The notes: a model not told the origin generated them from the sequence alone. A stretch of 48,894 bases of DNA from an uncultured Prevotella sp. (GCA_900315525.1 OMZO01000012.1:1-48894); one strand, 5' to 3'; positions 1 through 9,287 are shown, numbered from the stretch's first letter. A program made the numbers and translations.

Positions 1-61
1 CGCAGCCTATCAGCTGACAGACCGCTACAAAGCATAGGATGTAAAGAAATGACTTTCTCAT
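1..61 (-). CDS. Putative lipoprotein, N-terminal part only
   Basis: The first 20 codons read leftwards from an ATG at 61-59 and run off the window. The peptide is a short basic start, a hydrophobic stretch (SFLYILCFVAVCQ) and then LIGC, a good lipobox with Cys20 as the lipidated residue, so the product is probably an envelope lipoprotein. A Bacteroidetes -7 element lies 45 bases upstream. Nothing of the mature protein is visible and its function cannot be judged. Confidence 0.6.
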   Translation of the reverse strand, partial: MRKSFLYILCFVAVCQLIGC

Positions 62-106
62 GTTGATATTAGGTTGCACAAGTACCTTTCCTGGCATTCG
101 TCTTTG

Positions 107-114
107 CAAAAGTA
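107..114 (-). promoter_or_regulatory. -7 element (TACTTTTG) for the left-edge lipoprotein gene
   Basis: The - strand reads TACTTTTGC, matching the Bacteroidetes TAnnTTTG element, between the mnmA stop and the lipoprotein ATG. No convincing -33 TTTG was found. Confidence 0.5.
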
Positions 115-132
115 CGGATTTATTATATGCTC

Positions 133-1224
133 TTATATCGTTATCTCTGCAGAACCGAGACATCGATGATGCTGGGCATCGTAGATGACACAGAACTGTC
201 CTGGCGCCACACCGTGGATCTTGTCTTTCGCATGGACGATGAAGCTTCCCTCCCCCGTCGGCTCAAGCGTCGCTGGCAGATAGCCTGGGGTATGCCGGAT
301 CTTGAAGGTCACCTCACGGGGTGACAGCTCTTCCGTCAGCCAGTGCATATCGTGAATGGCAAAGTCCTGCTTGTAGGCTGTCTCGGGATCATAGCCGTGA
401 GAGACGTAAAGGACGTTGTTCGCCACATCCTTCTTCACCACAAACCAAGGACCACCGCCAAAGCCCATGCCCTTGCGCTGGCCGATGGTGTGAAACCATA
501 GTCCTTTATGTTGACCTATTTTCTTGCCTGTCTCCAGCTCTATCACGTCGCCTGGCTGTTCTCCCAGGTAACGGCGGATATAATCATTATAGTTGATCTT
601 CCCCAGGAAACAGATGCCCTGCGAGTCCTTACGCTTGGCATTCACCAGATGTTCGCGCTCCGCTATCTGGCGCACCTCGTCCTTCACATAGTGACCGATG
701 GGAAAGAGTGCCTTCTTCAACTGCCAGTCGTAGATCTGGGCGAGGAAGTCGGTCTGATCCTTGACGGGGTCAGGACTGGTCACGAGCCACTTCCTGCCTG
801 CTTCGTCAGTCTCTGTCTGGGCATAGTGTCCTGTAGCGATGAGATCATAGTCATGCCCGCGTTTCTCATCGAAGGCTCCGAACTTGATCAGACGGTTACA
901 CATCACGTCGGGGTTGGGCGTAAAGCCTGCCCGCACCTTGTCCATCGTATAGCGCGTCACCTGATCCCAGTATTCGCGATGACAGTCGATGACCTCCAAG
1001 CGGCAGCCATACTTATGCGATACCGCCGTCGCCATCTCCAAATCCTCTTCCGACGAGCAGTCCCATTCCTCCGTCTCCTCCGGTCCTATCTTAATATAGA
1101 AACAATCGGGATGAAGTCCGAGTCGTGCAAACTCATACACCACAACGCTGCTATCGACACCGCCAGAGAGCAGCACCGCAATCCGCTTATCCTTCAATTC
1201 ATCAATATCCATCATGTCTGTCAT
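133..1224 (-). CDS. mnmA: tRNA-specific 2-thiouridylase MnmA
   Basis: Cytoplasmic enzyme that thiolates U34 of Lys, Glu and Gln tRNAs, taking sulfur from a relay and activating the uridine with ATP. Visible signatures are the PP-loop SGGVDSS at residues 20-26, NPDVMCN with the catalytic Cys109, and DSQGICFLG with the second Cys205; the C-terminal beta-barrel region follows. The length of 363 aa is normal for the family. The ATG at 1224-1222 shares one base with the stop of the upstream DUF4421 gene (TAATG), so the two are probably translationally coupled. In-frame Met4 and Met5 are possible alternative starts. Confidence 0.95.
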   Translation of the reverse strand: MTDMMDIDELKDKRIAVLLSGGVDSSVVVYEFARLGLHPDCFYIKIGPEETEEWDCSSEEDLEMATAVSHKYGCRLEVIDCHREYWDQVTRYTMDKVRAGFTPNPDVMCNRLIKFGAFDEKRGHDYDLIATGHYAQTETDEAGRKWLVTSPDPVKDQTDFLAQIYDWQLKKALFPIGHYVKDEVRQIAEREHLVNAKRKDSQGICFLGKINYNDYIRRYLGEQPGDVIELETGKKIGQHKGLWFHTIGQRKGMGFGGGPWFVVKKDVANNVLYVSHGYDPETAYKQDFAIHDMHWLTEELSPREVTFKIRHTPGYLPATLEPTGEGSFIVHAKDKIHGVAPGQFCVIYDAQHHRCLGSAEITI

Positions 1225-2372
1225 TAAAATCTATAGCCGAGCGAGGCATAGATATGCCACTCGGTCAGTCGCCCGGCACTTTCATCGTTGTCATAGCGAA
1301 AACGGTTATAGTGGCCATAGACTCTCAAATAGGTGCGTTTCCAGTTATAGACCACAGAGAGACGGGCATCGAAGTTCCAACCCACTTTGTTTCTTGTCGA
1401 GTTCATGCCATGTTCCTTCACCACGACACTCCTGTAGGCCTCTTCGTCCTCGTAGAGACGTTCATACTCCTCATCCGACAAATGAAATAAGTCACGGCCG
1501 TCTTGGGTCAAGATATCGTAAGTGTATGAGTTCATCCGATTGTAGAACGTCAGCATCGGCATAACCATCCCACTGACAAGCCATCCCTTTGCCGGCACCC
1601 AGTTGTAGGCATAGCCCGCACCGATGTTGGCCTGCGTGAATGTCACTCGTCCTTCGTCATTGGTCAACAAGATCAACGGCCAGTTTGACTGGTCGTCGTA
1701 GGCCATCTTCGAGTGGAAATACATCAAACCTGCCACGAGTGATCCTGCCGAGCGGCGCTGTATGAGCGACTGGTCGTAGGCTGCGGCATAAGAGAATCGC
1801 TTTCCGTTGAAGAAATAGTAGCCATCGAGAAACAGCGATCTGACGTGGATGGGGTCATCCATGTCGAGCGTTTCCTGGAATTGCTGGGCCCTATCTCCAG
1901 CTTTATGATAACCTTGCAACTCAGGCTGACTGCTACGATAGAAGTTGATGCGAAGATTGATGCCGAAACTACCACCCATCGCACCAAAGGAAATCGTCGA
2001 ACCATCACCGCCCGTCAACTCCTTCGACAGACCGAAGCCGTAGCCCCTATAACCCAGCCATGCACCTATCGAGGTGGAGAAACCGTTGTCTGTTCGCGAA
2101 GTCGTAGAACCATTGTATTCTTCGTCCAGATACCATGACGAGGTCGCTTTCATGGAGGTTTGGGTAGCTTCCGAACGCAGTTCCACAGCCCAGGGTTTCT
2201 TGGGCTGCTCGATATAGCTGCGGTCCTTACCCGCTACGGCTGAGGAGTCAATCAGTGTCTTTACCCAATAAAGTCCTTTCAGAAGCCAGGGGCGCTGCTT
2301 ACCTTCCCCGTCGCCTGCAAAGGCAACGGCGGGCATCAGCATCACCAGCAAAACGCAGACAATCTTACGCAT
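1224..2372 (-). CDS. DUF4421 family outer-membrane beta-barrel-like protein
   Basis: 382 aa starting at the ATG at 2372. The reading frame is open further upstream, but this start gives a clean signal peptide (MRKIVCVLLVMLMPAVAFA) and sits just downstream of a promoter. The mature part opens with a SYIEQPKKPWAVEL segment typical of DUF4421, followed by alternating polar/hydrophobic strands and a terminal aromatic (GYRF end), as in outer-membrane barrels. The family has no established function. It is the first gene of a two-gene unit with mnmA, an odd pairing of envelope and tRNA modification that may only reflect shared transcription. Confidence 0.75.
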   Translation of the reverse strand: MRKIVCVLLVMLMPAVAFAGDGEGKQRPWLLKGLYWVKTLIDSSAVAGKDRSYIEQPKKPWAVELRSEATQTSMKATSSWYLDEEYNGSTTSRTDNGFSTSIGAWLGYRGYGFGLSKELTGGDGSTISFGAMGGSFGINLRINFYRSSQPELQGYHKAGDRAQQFQETLDMDDPIHVRSLFLDGYYFFNGKRFSYAAAYDQSLIQRRSAGSLVAGLMYFHSKMAYDDQSNWPLILLTNDEGRVTFTQANIGAGYAYNWVPAKGWLVSGMVMPMLTFYNRMNSYTYDILTQDGRDLFHLSDEEYERLYEDEEAYRSVVVKEHGMNSTRNKVGWNFDARLSVVYNWKRTYLRVYGHYNRFRYDNDESAGRLTEWHIYASLGYRF

Positions 2373-2392
2373 ATCTACACACTTTTTGGCCA

Positions 2393-2424
2393 CAAAGATA
2401 CAAATAAGTAGGCGAAATACCAAA
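2393..2424 (-). promoter_or_regulatory. Promoter of the DUF4421-mnmA unit
   Basis: On the - strand TTTG (2424-2421), a 20-bp spacer and TATCTTTG (2400-2393), close to the Bacteroidetes sigma-70 consensus. Transcription would begin about 10 bases before the ATG at 2372. Confidence 0.65.
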
Positions 2425-2452
2425 AATTTTGTTAAAAATTCGACCGAAGCCA

Positions 2453-2482
2453 TTGTCAGTTCAAAACAAATTTATATCTTTG
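2453..2482 (+). promoter_or_regulatory. Promoter of the SPFH gene run
   Basis: TTG at 2453-2455, a 19-bp spacer and TATCTTTG at 2475-2482, divergent from the DUF4421 promoter. It decides the SPFH start at 2521 rather than the longer open frame from 2386. Confidence 0.65.
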
Positions 2483-2520
2483 CGATATCAAAACGATATC
2501 AATTTAAACAATTAAACGTT

Positions 2521-3486
2521 ATGGAGAATAAAGAGTATGTTTTCAAGGGAACGGTGATCAACGGTTTTGTCATGCTGTTTGTCACACTTGCATTATTCAT
2601 TGCCTCTGTCGTAGGCATCGTATTCAGCATCATTCAGCTCGACGGCAGCGACGGGGCCTGTGGCGGATGGCTTCTAGGCGGCAGCATCCTGCTGCTCATT
2701 GCCGACATCGTCTGCATGTGCAGTTTCATGCAGCTTGAGCCGAACGAGGCCAAGGTCATCAATTGGTTTGGCAAGTATGCTGGAACTTTCCAACAGGTAG
2801 GATTCTACTGGATTAATCCCTTCTACGGTCAAAAGAAGGTATCCCTGCGCGCACGTAACCTTGATGCTGAGCCGATTAAGGTCAACGACAAGACGGGTAA
2901 CCCCGTGATGATCGGCCTTGTGTTGGTATGGAAACTCAAGGACACGTACAAGGCTCTGTTTGAAGTGGACACCCAGACGATGGCCGCCAATCCCAACGCC
3001 GTCGGCAGCGACACCAAAGGTCTGATGAATGCGCTGGAGAACTTCGTCCGTGTACAGAGTGACGCTGCCCTGCGCCAAGTGGCTGGTCAGTATGCCTACG
3101 ACGACGAGGACACAAAGGCTGGTGAACCTACCCTACGTTCAAGTGCCGACGAGATCAACGAACAACTCGAACAGAAACTCGACGAACGCCTGGCTCTTGC
3201 TGGCATCGAGGTGGTAGAGGCCCGTATCAACTACCTAGCCTATGCTCCCGAGATTGCCGCTGTCATGTTGCGCCGCCAACAGGCTTCGGCCATCATCACG
3301 GCCCGTGAGAAGATTGTGGAAGGTGCCGTCTCGATGGTGAAGATGGCGCTCGACAAGCTCTCCAATGAGAATATCGTCGATCTCGACGACGACAAGAAGG
3401 CTGCAATGGTCTCCAACCTGCTCGTCGTGCTTTGTGGCGACGATGCTGCTCAGCCCGTTGTCAATACTGGCACACTAAATCATTAA
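2521..3486 (+). CDS. SPFH/Band 7 domain membrane protein
   Basis: 321 aa starting at ATG 2521 after the promoter; upstream in-frame codons lie in the promoter and are not coding. There are two predicted membrane helices (about residues 12-34 and 41-63), then a stomatin/prohibitin-like SPFH domain starting near EPNEAKV, with the INWFGKYAGTF and GFYWINPF segments, and a long charged, probably helical C-terminal part (REKIVEGAVSMVKMALDKL). SPFH proteins oligomerise at membranes and scaffold proteases or lipid microdomains. The next gene starts 3 bases after the stop, so this heads an operon with a ribbon-helix-helix protein and a DUF1648 protein. Confidence 0.85.
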   Translation: MENKEYVFKGTVINGFVMLFVTLALFIASVVGIVFSIIQLDGSDGACGGWLLGGSILLLIADIVCMCSFMQLEPNEAKVINWFGKYAGTFQQVGFYWINPFYGQKKVSLRARNLDAEPIKVNDKTGNPVMIGLVLVWKLKDTYKALFEVDTQTMAANPNAVGSDTKGLMNALENFVRVQSDAALRQVAGQYAYDDEDTKAGEPTLRSSADEINEQLEQKLDERLALAGIEVVEARINYLAYAPEIAAVMLRRQQASAIITAREKIVEGAVSMVKMALDKLSNENIVDLDDDKKAAMVSNLLVVLCGDDAAQPVVNTGTLNH

Positions 3487-3489
3487 TAG

Positions 3490-3699
3490 ATGGCAGAGAA
3501 GAGCAATACCAAGAGTTTTATCCTCCGCGTTGACGCTGAGACGATGAACGCTATAGAGGCCTGGGCTGCGGATGAGTTCCGCAGCACCAACGGCCAACTG
3601 CAGTGGATCATCACCGAGGCCCTGCGCAAAGCCAAGCGTCTGCCTAAAAAGAAACAACAACCAAAAACCGAAGAAGACAATGGAACAGAATCAGTTTGA
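3490..3699 (+). CDS. Arc-like ribbon-helix-helix small protein
   Basis: 69 aa. The N-terminal SFILRVDAETMNAIEAWA gives the beta strand and first helix, and NGQLQWIITEALRKA the second helix, of a MetJ/Arc-type ribbon-helix-helix fold; a Lys-rich tail follows. Such proteins usually bind DNA as dimers, but the target is unknown. It starts 3 bases after the SPFH stop, and its last 20 bases overlap the start of the DUF1648 gene in another frame, so expression of the three is probably tied together. It could also be an accessory factor of the SPFH protein rather than a repressor. Confidence 0.75.
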   Translation: MAEKSNTKSFILRVDAETMNAIEAWAADEFRSTNGQLQWIITEALRKAKRLPKKKQQPKTEEDNGTESV

Positions 3700-4165
3700 C
3701 ATCAAGAAAGTGCAGGTGCATCGCACTTCAGAGGCCATCATCTTTGAGACAGCCTTCGCCATCGTGGCTATCATCGTATGGGGCATCATCACCTGGATGC
3801 TCTATCGTGCGCCCGACATCGTACCTACCCATTTCGATGCCTCCGGTAAGCCAAACGCCTACGGTTCGCCTTCCGGCATCATCATTCCCTGCATCGTCTT
3901 GACAATAGGAGCTGTCGTCTGTATGGCGATAGCCTATTTCCCACGACACATCAATATGCCTTTCAAGATTACCAATATCCGTCAGGTGGAACTGGCCATC
4001 CGTTTTTCCCGAGTGATGGGCATCACCTTCCTGTTGATTCCCCTGAGTGTGGCCTATATGATGCTGGGGATGTCATCACCGTCACCCATTCCCATCTTGG
4101 TGGTCATCGGACTCCTCTTATTAGAAATCACCTTTTTCTCAATAGTCATTTACAAAGCAAAATAA
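3680..4165 (+). CDS. DUF1648 domain integral membrane protein
   Basis: 161 aa starting at ATG 3680, inside the end of the preceding gene. The frame is open upstream but codes only a shadow of the ribbon-helix-helix gene. The segment RAPDIVPTHFDASGKPNAYGS is the DUF1648 signature; around it lie four hydrophobic helices (about residues 20-40, 65-87, 105-127 and 135-157). DUF1648 proteins include SdpI-like immunity and signalling membrane proteins; no specific role can be assigned here. It is followed two bases later by the aldose epimerase gene. Confidence 0.75.
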   Translation: MEQNQFDIKKVQVHRTSEAIIFETAFAIVAIIVWGIITWMLYRAPDIVPTHFDASGKPNAYGSPSGIIIPCIVLTIGAVVCMAIAYFPRHINMPFKITNIRQVELAIRFSRVMGITFLLIPLSVAYMMLGMSSPSPIPILVVIGLLLLEITFFSIVIYKAK

Positions 4166-4167
4166 AT

Positions 4168-5043
4168 ATGGTAGAACTCAAAAATGAACAACTCTCCGTC
4201 GTTATTTCGGAGAAAGGAGCCGAACTCCAGAGCATCAAGGATGCCAATGATAAGGAATATCTGTGGCAGGCAGACCCAAAGTACTGGTCTCGCCACTCGC
4301 CCATCCTCTTCCCTATCGTCTGCGCCGTCAACGACGAGACCTATCGTGTAGATGGTCAGGAGTATCACCTTCCTCGCCACGGTTTTGCCCGCGACGCCGA
4401 GTTCAAGCTCATCGCCCAAAGTACCCGCAAGGTGACCTTCGCCCTCGAATCGTCTGAGGAGACCAAAAAGGTCTATCCCTACGACTTCACCCTCTCCATC
4501 AGCTACACGCTCGACAAGAATAAAATTGGCGTCATCTGGCACGTCCACAACACCGATACCCGCGAGATTCACTTCCAGATTGGCGGGCACCCGGCTTTCA
4601 ACGTTCCAGGCATGAAAGCTGGTGAACAGCAGAGCGGTATCATTCGTCTCGACAACGAGGAGCCTATGGATGCCCTCCACAGCTACCCCGACAGCTCGCA
4701 CTCGATGGACGAGGTGCCTTTCGTAGAAGCAGAGAACGGTATCATCGAGTTCTCTAACAACACCTGGCGCAACGACTCCATCAAGGTACACAAGAGCCAG
4801 CTGCATCGTGCAGAACTTTTAGGGAAGGATGGAGAACCCGAAGTGACAGTCGAATTCCGCACGCCCGTTGTGGCTTTCTGGAGCCCTTATGGCAAAGAAG
4901 CCCCCTTCGTCTGCATCGAACCGTGGTATGGCATCGGTGACCCACGTGGGTTCAAAGGCGAGTTTAAGGATAAGCCCCTGATGAACCACCTCCAGCCTGG
5001 AGCCTCGTTTATGTCGCGCTACGACATCATTATCGGCAAATAG
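4168..5043 (+). CDS. Aldose 1-epimerase family protein (LacX-like)
   Basis: 291 aa, cytoplasmic (no signal peptide). Galactose-mutarotase fold features: GGHPAFNVPG with the conserved His of the active site, and EPWYGIGDPRG near the C-terminus carrying the conserved Glu. Members interconvert anomers of hexoses or hexose-6-phosphates; the substrate cannot be told from sequence. It starts two bases after the DUF1648 stop and precedes a HAD phosphatase by 11 bases, so it likely belongs to the same transcript. Confidence 0.85.
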   Translation: MVELKNEQLSVVISEKGAELQSIKDANDKEYLWQADPKYWSRHSPILFPIVCAVNDETYRVDGQEYHLPRHGFARDAEFKLIAQSTRKVTFALESSEETKKVYPYDFTLSISYTLDKNKIGVIWHVHNTDTREIHFQIGGHPAFNVPGMKAGEQQSGIIRLDNEEPMDALHSYPDSSHSMDEVPFVEAENGIIEFSNNTWRNDSIKVHKSQLHRAELLGKDGEPEVTVEFRTPVVAFWSPYGKEAPFVCIEPWYGIGDPRGFKGEFKDKPLMNHLQPGASFMSRYDIIIGK

Positions 5044-5054
5044 ACGATTGGCAC

Positions 5055-5846
5055 ATGATTCAGACCAAGCATGCACTTTTCTTCGATATCGACGGGACGC
5101 TGGTGAGCTTTAAGACGCACGAGATTCCGGCTTCAACCATTTTGGCCCTGACGCAAGCCAAGGCGAATGGGCACCGCGTGTTCATCGCCACAGGGCGTCC
5201 GCCGATCATCATCACCAACCTTGGTGCCATCGAGCACCTCATCGACGGCTACGTCACCACCAATGGCGCCCTCTGCTACATCGGCGAGGAAATCGTCAGT
5301 TGTCAGGCCATTCCTTCCAAGTCTGCCCGTCTGTTAGTGGATGATGCCAAGGAGAAAGGTTATAGCCTGATTGTTGTGGGAGAGCAAGATCTGGCGGTAA
5401 TCGACTCCAAAGGCGATGTCGATCGCATCTTCCGACAACAATTGGCTGTCGAGAATCTCGTCTCGTTGAAGCATGTGGAGGAAGTGCTCCAGCAGCGCAT
5501 CCTGCAGATGACGCCCTTCTTCGACGAAGCCTACGAACGGGAGCTGATGAGCCGGATTCCGGACTGCACCTCAGGCCGCTGGCACCCAGAGTTCACCGAC
5601 ATCACAGCCCACCACGCAGACAAGGGCGAAGGTCTGTTGGCGATGGCTGCCCACGAAGGACTCGACGTGAGCCATACCCTCGCCTTTGGCGATGGTGGCA
5701 ACGACACCTCGATGATCCGCACGGCAGGCATCGGCATCGCGATGGGTAATGCCATCGACAGTCTGAAAACCGAGGCAGACTATGTGACCACCACCGTCGA
5801 TGACAACGGCATACGCAATGCCCTCAAGCACTTTGAGTTGATATAG
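5055..5846 (+). CDS. HAD superfamily (Cof-type) phosphatase
   Basis: 263 aa. Motif I FFDIDGTL places the nucleophile at Asp11 and the acid/base at Asp13; motif II is the TGR of IATGRPP; motif IV is FGDGGNDTSM near residue 215. The large insert between them is the C2 cap of Cof/YbiV-type enzymes, which dephosphorylate sugar phosphates or flavin and pyridoxal phosphates. It ends only 4 bases from the stop of the convergent S9 peptidase gene, and no hairpin was seen between them, so the two transcripts probably overlap. Confidence 0.85.
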   Translation: MIQTKHALFFDIDGTLVSFKTHEIPASTILALTQAKANGHRVFIATGRPPIIITNLGAIEHLIDGYVTTNGALCYIGEEIVSCQAIPSKSARLLVDDAKEKGYSLIVVGEQDLAVIDSKGDVDRIFRQQLAVENLVSLKHVEEVLQQRILQMTPFFDEAYERELMSRIPDCTSGRWHPEFTDITAHHADKGEGLLAMAAHEGLDVSHTLAFGDGGNDTSMIRTAGIGIAMGNAIDSLKTEADYVTTTVDDNGIRNALKHFELI

Positions 5847-5850
5847 AGAA

Positions 5851-8292
5851 TTACAGATGTTTCTTCGGGTAGAGGGCATCCCACCAGGTAGGATCGTCTT
5901 TCAGCCAACGGGCGAACCAGGCCATCTGGGTGGCGAGCCATTTCTCCTTCTTCGAGTAGTCGAGGATGTGGTGGTTCTCGCCTTCCACCTCGACGAGGGC
6001 AACCTCACGTCCGAGGAGTTTCAGGGCGGTAAACATCTGAAGGCTTTCTACCAGCGGTACGTTGGTATCGGCATTACCATGCAGGAGCAGCAGAGGCGTA
6101 TGGATCTTGTCGGCATTAAAGAGGGGTGACTGATCGACATAGAGCTGACGATGGCTCCAGGGATAGCTGTTGGCCATCGACACCTCGCTGTAGTTGTAGC
6201 CCCAGTAGCCCTCACCCCAGTAGCTGGTGTGGTTGGCGATGCCTGCATGAGAAACGGCTGCGGCAAAGATATCTGTCTGCGTCTGCAGGTATTGTGTCAT
6301 GAAACCGCCATAGCTGGCACCCATACATCCGATCTTCTTTGGATTGATGAAAGGATGCGACTCACAGATCTTCTTTGTACCCTCGATGATATCCTCGGCG
6401 GGTCCACGACCGGCGGTATTCACATGACGCGCAGCCCACTCCTGACCGAAGCCTGTGGCACCACTGGGCTGGAGGATGTAGGCCACATAGCCCAACGAGT
6501 TCCAATACTGCGGTGCATAAGGTGACTCGAAGTAACGGCTGACGGGTGAACAGCCTCCATAATAATAGACAATCATCGGATACTGTTTCGTGGCGTCGAA
6601 GTCTTTCGGCAGATAGAGTCGACCATAGACAGTGTCGCCCTTCGAATTGGTGAAGTTCCAGTCTTCGCAGGTTCCTATCTCAGCATCACCCAGCGCTGTT
6701 TGTCCATCGAAGAGGGTCTGACTTTTATGGTTCTTCAGATTGAGCACATAGGCCGAAGCGGGCGCCATCGTCTGATAGGAAAGATAGGCAAGCACAGGTG
6801 CTTGTGAAGCTACGTCAAAGCGATAGGCATAGTCACCCTGAATGTTGACCTTTGAGATCTTGCCAGTCTTTGAGTTGAGAGCAAAGACATTGACATAGTC
6901 ACGGTCTTCGGCAGAGAAATACACCAGTGCGTCGGCCTGTGACCAGGTAACGCGTTCTACAGAGGGATCGAAGTCCTTCGTGAGTGGGGTTATCTGTCTG
7001 GAGGCTATATCATAGAGGAACAGTTCGTTCTCCGTCATGCTCGGCGTCACGCCGGCAGGCAACTGACAACCAATGCGTCCGAAGGCCTCCGGCGTTCCCG
7101 TGAAGAGGATCTGACGTCCGTCGGGTGAAAAGGTTCCGCTACCCAAGAAACCCTCGCCCGTAAGTAGCGTATCAACATGAAGGGTTGCAGCATCCATCAA
7201 AAAGAAGTCACCCACCTCGGTAGGTCGTTTGGCGAGTCGGCTATAGGAGGTCTGGACAAGCAGGCGGCTGCCATCGGCAGAGATATCAGCGAGATAGGTG
7301 TCGTGGGGACCGAAGGTAAGCCGTTGACAGAGGCCAGTGGTCAGGTCGTATTTCATCAGGTAACTGCGCTTGCGCCAGCCTGGCTGACGATCATCCATCT
7401 CCAGCACCTCGAACACTTCCTCGTCTTCCTTCGGTCCTTCTTCTTCGGCAGTGATGATGAGGTAGTCCTCAGTAGGACTGAGGGTATAGTCACCCTCAGG
7501 CAGTCCCTTGGCAAAGAGGCTGCGACGGCCTGTCAGAGGCTCTACCTTATACAAGGCATAGAGACTACCCTCTTGCTGTTCCTCGATATAGGCAACAGAA
7601 CGAGGCATCCACTCGACTCGTTTGGGAAGCTGGCTGACCAGACGTCCAGTGCGTATCTCGCGCAACTCATAGTTCCAACAGCTATTACCACCTCGTTCTG
7701 TGGTCTGATAGCTGACGACAGCCAACGAACCGTCGGCAGAGAGCGAGATACCGCGCACCCGCTGACCGTCGGTGAGGTCATGAACCATATAGGGATGACG
7801 CTTGTCGAGGGTATAGGGCACACGCATCGCAGCCTCGAAGCTCACATGGATGGAGTCGGTGTCGCTGGGTTCGGCGAGGTACTGGATGGCAAAGGTATGA
7901 TGTTCAGGAGCCAGTTTCAACTCTTCACCAGCCTCAGCACCGTCGATATAGAGCTTGTAATGCTTTGGACCACTGACCTTGACCTTACCTTTGAGGAAGT
8001 CGCGGTTGTTGACATAGAACGAGAGCAGACCGACGCTACGGCTCTTCTCCAACGAAGGCAACACCTCACCTGAGAATGTAGTGGTGACGGGTGCCTCGAG
8101 AGAGATTCCTTTCAAGAGAGCGGTGTCATCGAATTTCTTACCCTGCACATCGACGGTATCGAGGGCCAATGGTGCACTAACGGCATAAGGGCCGGAGAGG
8201 TTAAACTGAGAAACGGCAGTGGTGACCTGCGCCGTTGCGGTCTGTGACAGGCACATGGCACTCAGGCACAGTCCTAGTAATGAATTCTTCAT
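5851..8292 (-). CDS. S9 family serine peptidase (prolyl oligopeptidase/DPP type)
   Basis: 813 aa with a signal peptide (MKNSLLGLCLSAMCLSQTATA), so exported. An N-terminal beta-propeller region holds repeated ADGS/SPDG turns (ISADGSRLLV, FSPDGRQILF), and the C-terminal third is an alpha/beta hydrolase domain. Catalytic triad as read: Ser660 in GASYGGF, Asp742 in HGNADTNVP and His774 in GENHH. Such enzymes cleave after Pro or Ala and finish periplasmic peptide degradation in asaccharolytic or mixed feeders. It is the last gene of a - strand run, 17 bases after rsgA. Confidence 0.9.
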   Translation of the reverse strand: MKNSLLGLCLSAMCLSQTATAQVTTAVSQFNLSGPYAVSAPLALDTVDVQGKKFDDTALLKGISLEAPVTTTFSGEVLPSLEKSRSVGLLSFYVNNRDFLKGKVKVSGPKHYKLYIDGAEAGEELKLAPEHHTFAIQYLAEPSDTDSIHVSFEAAMRVPYTLDKRHPYMVHDLTDGQRVRGISLSADGSLAVVSYQTTERGGNSCWNYELREIRTGRLVSQLPKRVEWMPRSVAYIEEQQEGSLYALYKVEPLTGRRSLFAKGLPEGDYTLSPTEDYLIITAEEEGPKEDEEVFEVLEMDDRQPGWRKRSYLMKYDLTTGLCQRLTFGPHDTYLADISADGSRLLVQTSYSRLAKRPTEVGDFFLMDAATLHVDTLLTGEGFLGSGTFSPDGRQILFTGTPEAFGRIGCQLPAGVTPSMTENELFLYDIASRQITPLTKDFDPSVERVTWSQADALVYFSAEDRDYVNVFALNSKTGKISKVNIQGDYAYRFDVASQAPVLAYLSYQTMAPASAYVLNLKNHKSQTLFDGQTALGDAEIGTCEDWNFTNSKGDTVYGRLYLPKDFDATKQYPMIVYYYGGCSPVSRYFESPYAPQYWNSLGYVAYILQPSGATGFGQEWAARHVNTAGRGPAEDIIEGTKKICESHPFINPKKIGCMGASYGGFMTQYLQTQTDIFAAAVSHAGIANHTSYWGEGYWGYNYSEVSMANSYPWSHRQLYVDQSPLFNADKIHTPLLLLHGNADTNVPLVESLQMFTALKLLGREVALVEVEGENHHILDYSKKEKWLATQMAWFARWLKDDPTWWDALYPKKHL

Positions 8293-8309
8293 GTATTTTC
8301 AATATTATT

Positions 8310-9242
8310 TTAGTAAGCTTCGCGATATTTACTGCCGTCCTTATCCTCCATCATCGAGAGGTATGACTGGTAACGGCTTTGGGCGATAAAGTGGTCTTCA
8401 AGGGCCTGCAACACGGCACATCCAGGCTCGTGGGTATGGGTGCAGTTGGAGAAGCGGCAGTCCTTTGAGAAACGGAATATCTCAGGGAAATAGCTAGTGA
8501 GTTCCTCGGGTTCCATATCGAAGGTGCCGAAGCCCTTGATGCCCGGTGTATCGATAAGCCAGCCACCATCGGGGAGACTGATCATCTCAGAGAAGGTTGT
8601 GGTATGCTGGCCAGTATTGTGGGCATCACTGATCTCTGCAGTACGTAGGTTAGCGTCGGGCACGAGACGGTTGATCAGGGTGGATTTCCCCACACCGCTG
8701 TTCCCGCTGAGCAGGGTAATCTTCTGCTGCAGCAACGAACGGAGTGCCTCTATGCCATCTCCTGTCTCGGCGGAGATGGCAACGCAGTGATAGCCGATGT
8801 TCTCATAGAGCGCCATCATCATCTGCTGGTAACGCAGCAAGTCGGCATCGAGCAGGTCGGTCTTATTGAAGACGAGCACCACCGGCACACGATAAGCTTC
8901 GGCAGAGGCCAGGAAACGGTCGATGAAGGTTGTGGAGGTCTGCGGGAAATCAACTGTCACCACGAGGAAAGCCTGATCGACGTTGGCCGCGATGATATGG
9001 CTCTGCTTGGAGAGGTTCTGCGAACGGCGGATGATATAGTTACGGCGGTCTTCGATGGCCGTGATAAAGGCAGTACCCTCAGCGTTGGCAACCAACTCCA
9101 CCCGATCACCGACAGCGACGGGATTGGTGCTGCGGATGCCCTTCAGGCGGAAGTTACCCTTCACCTTAGACTCAATCAGCTGGCCATCGTCGGTCAGGAC
9201 GGTGTACCAGCTGCCTGTATTCTTGACAACAAGTCCTTTCAT
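8310..9242 (-). CDS. rsgA: Ribosome small subunit biogenesis GTPase RsgA
   Basis: 310 aa. The order of motifs shows the circularly permuted GTPase of the family: N-terminal OB fold, NKTD (126-129), then the P-loop GNSGVGKST (180-188) and DTPG (231-234). A C-terminal zinc site follows the C-x4-C-x-H-x5-C pattern (Cys262, Cys267, His269, Cys275). RsgA checks and releases late 30S assembly intermediates. It lies between frr and the peptidase gene on the same strand, so two translation-related genes share the run. Confidence 0.95.
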   Translation of the reverse strand: MKGLVVKNTGSWYTVLTDDGQLIESKVKGNFRLKGIRSTNPVAVGDRVELVANAEGTAFITAIEDRRNYIIRRSQNLSKQSHIIAANVDQAFLVVTVDFPQTSTTFIDRFLASAEAYRVPVVLVFNKTDLLDADLLRYQQMMMALYENIGYHCVAISAETGDGIEALRSLLQQKITLLSGNSGVGKSTLINRLVPDANLRTAEISDAHNTGQHTTTFSEMISLPDGGWLIDTPGIKGFGTFDMEPEELTSYFPEIFRFSKDCRFSNCTHTHEPGCAVLQALEDHFIAQSRYQSYLSMMEDKDGSKYREAY

Positions 9243-9252
9243 AATTAACAGC

Positions 9253-9279
9253 TATCCCCGCCTGTCACGGGCGGGGATA
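9253..9279 (-). terminator. Intergenic hairpin between frr and rsgA
   Basis: A perfect 10-bp stem TATCCCCGCC / GGCGGGGATA with a 7-base loop. On the - strand it follows the frr stop but has no clear U-run after it, so it is more likely a partial attenuator or an RNA-processing/stability hairpin than a full terminator. Confidence 0.45.
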
Positions 9280-9287
9280 AAACCGAT

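Noticed and set aside
508-1227. Long + strand open frame opposite mnmA
   Set aside because: It mirrors the codons of mnmA, whose motifs are complete; no recognisable protein features.
4150-4806. 218-codon - strand frame opposite the aldose epimerase gene
   Set aside because: Hydrophobic-looking translation is the antisense shadow of a clear enzyme gene; no promoter.
7177-8073. 298-codon + strand frame inside the S9 peptidase gene
   Set aside because: Antisense shadow of a conserved peptidase; no family features.
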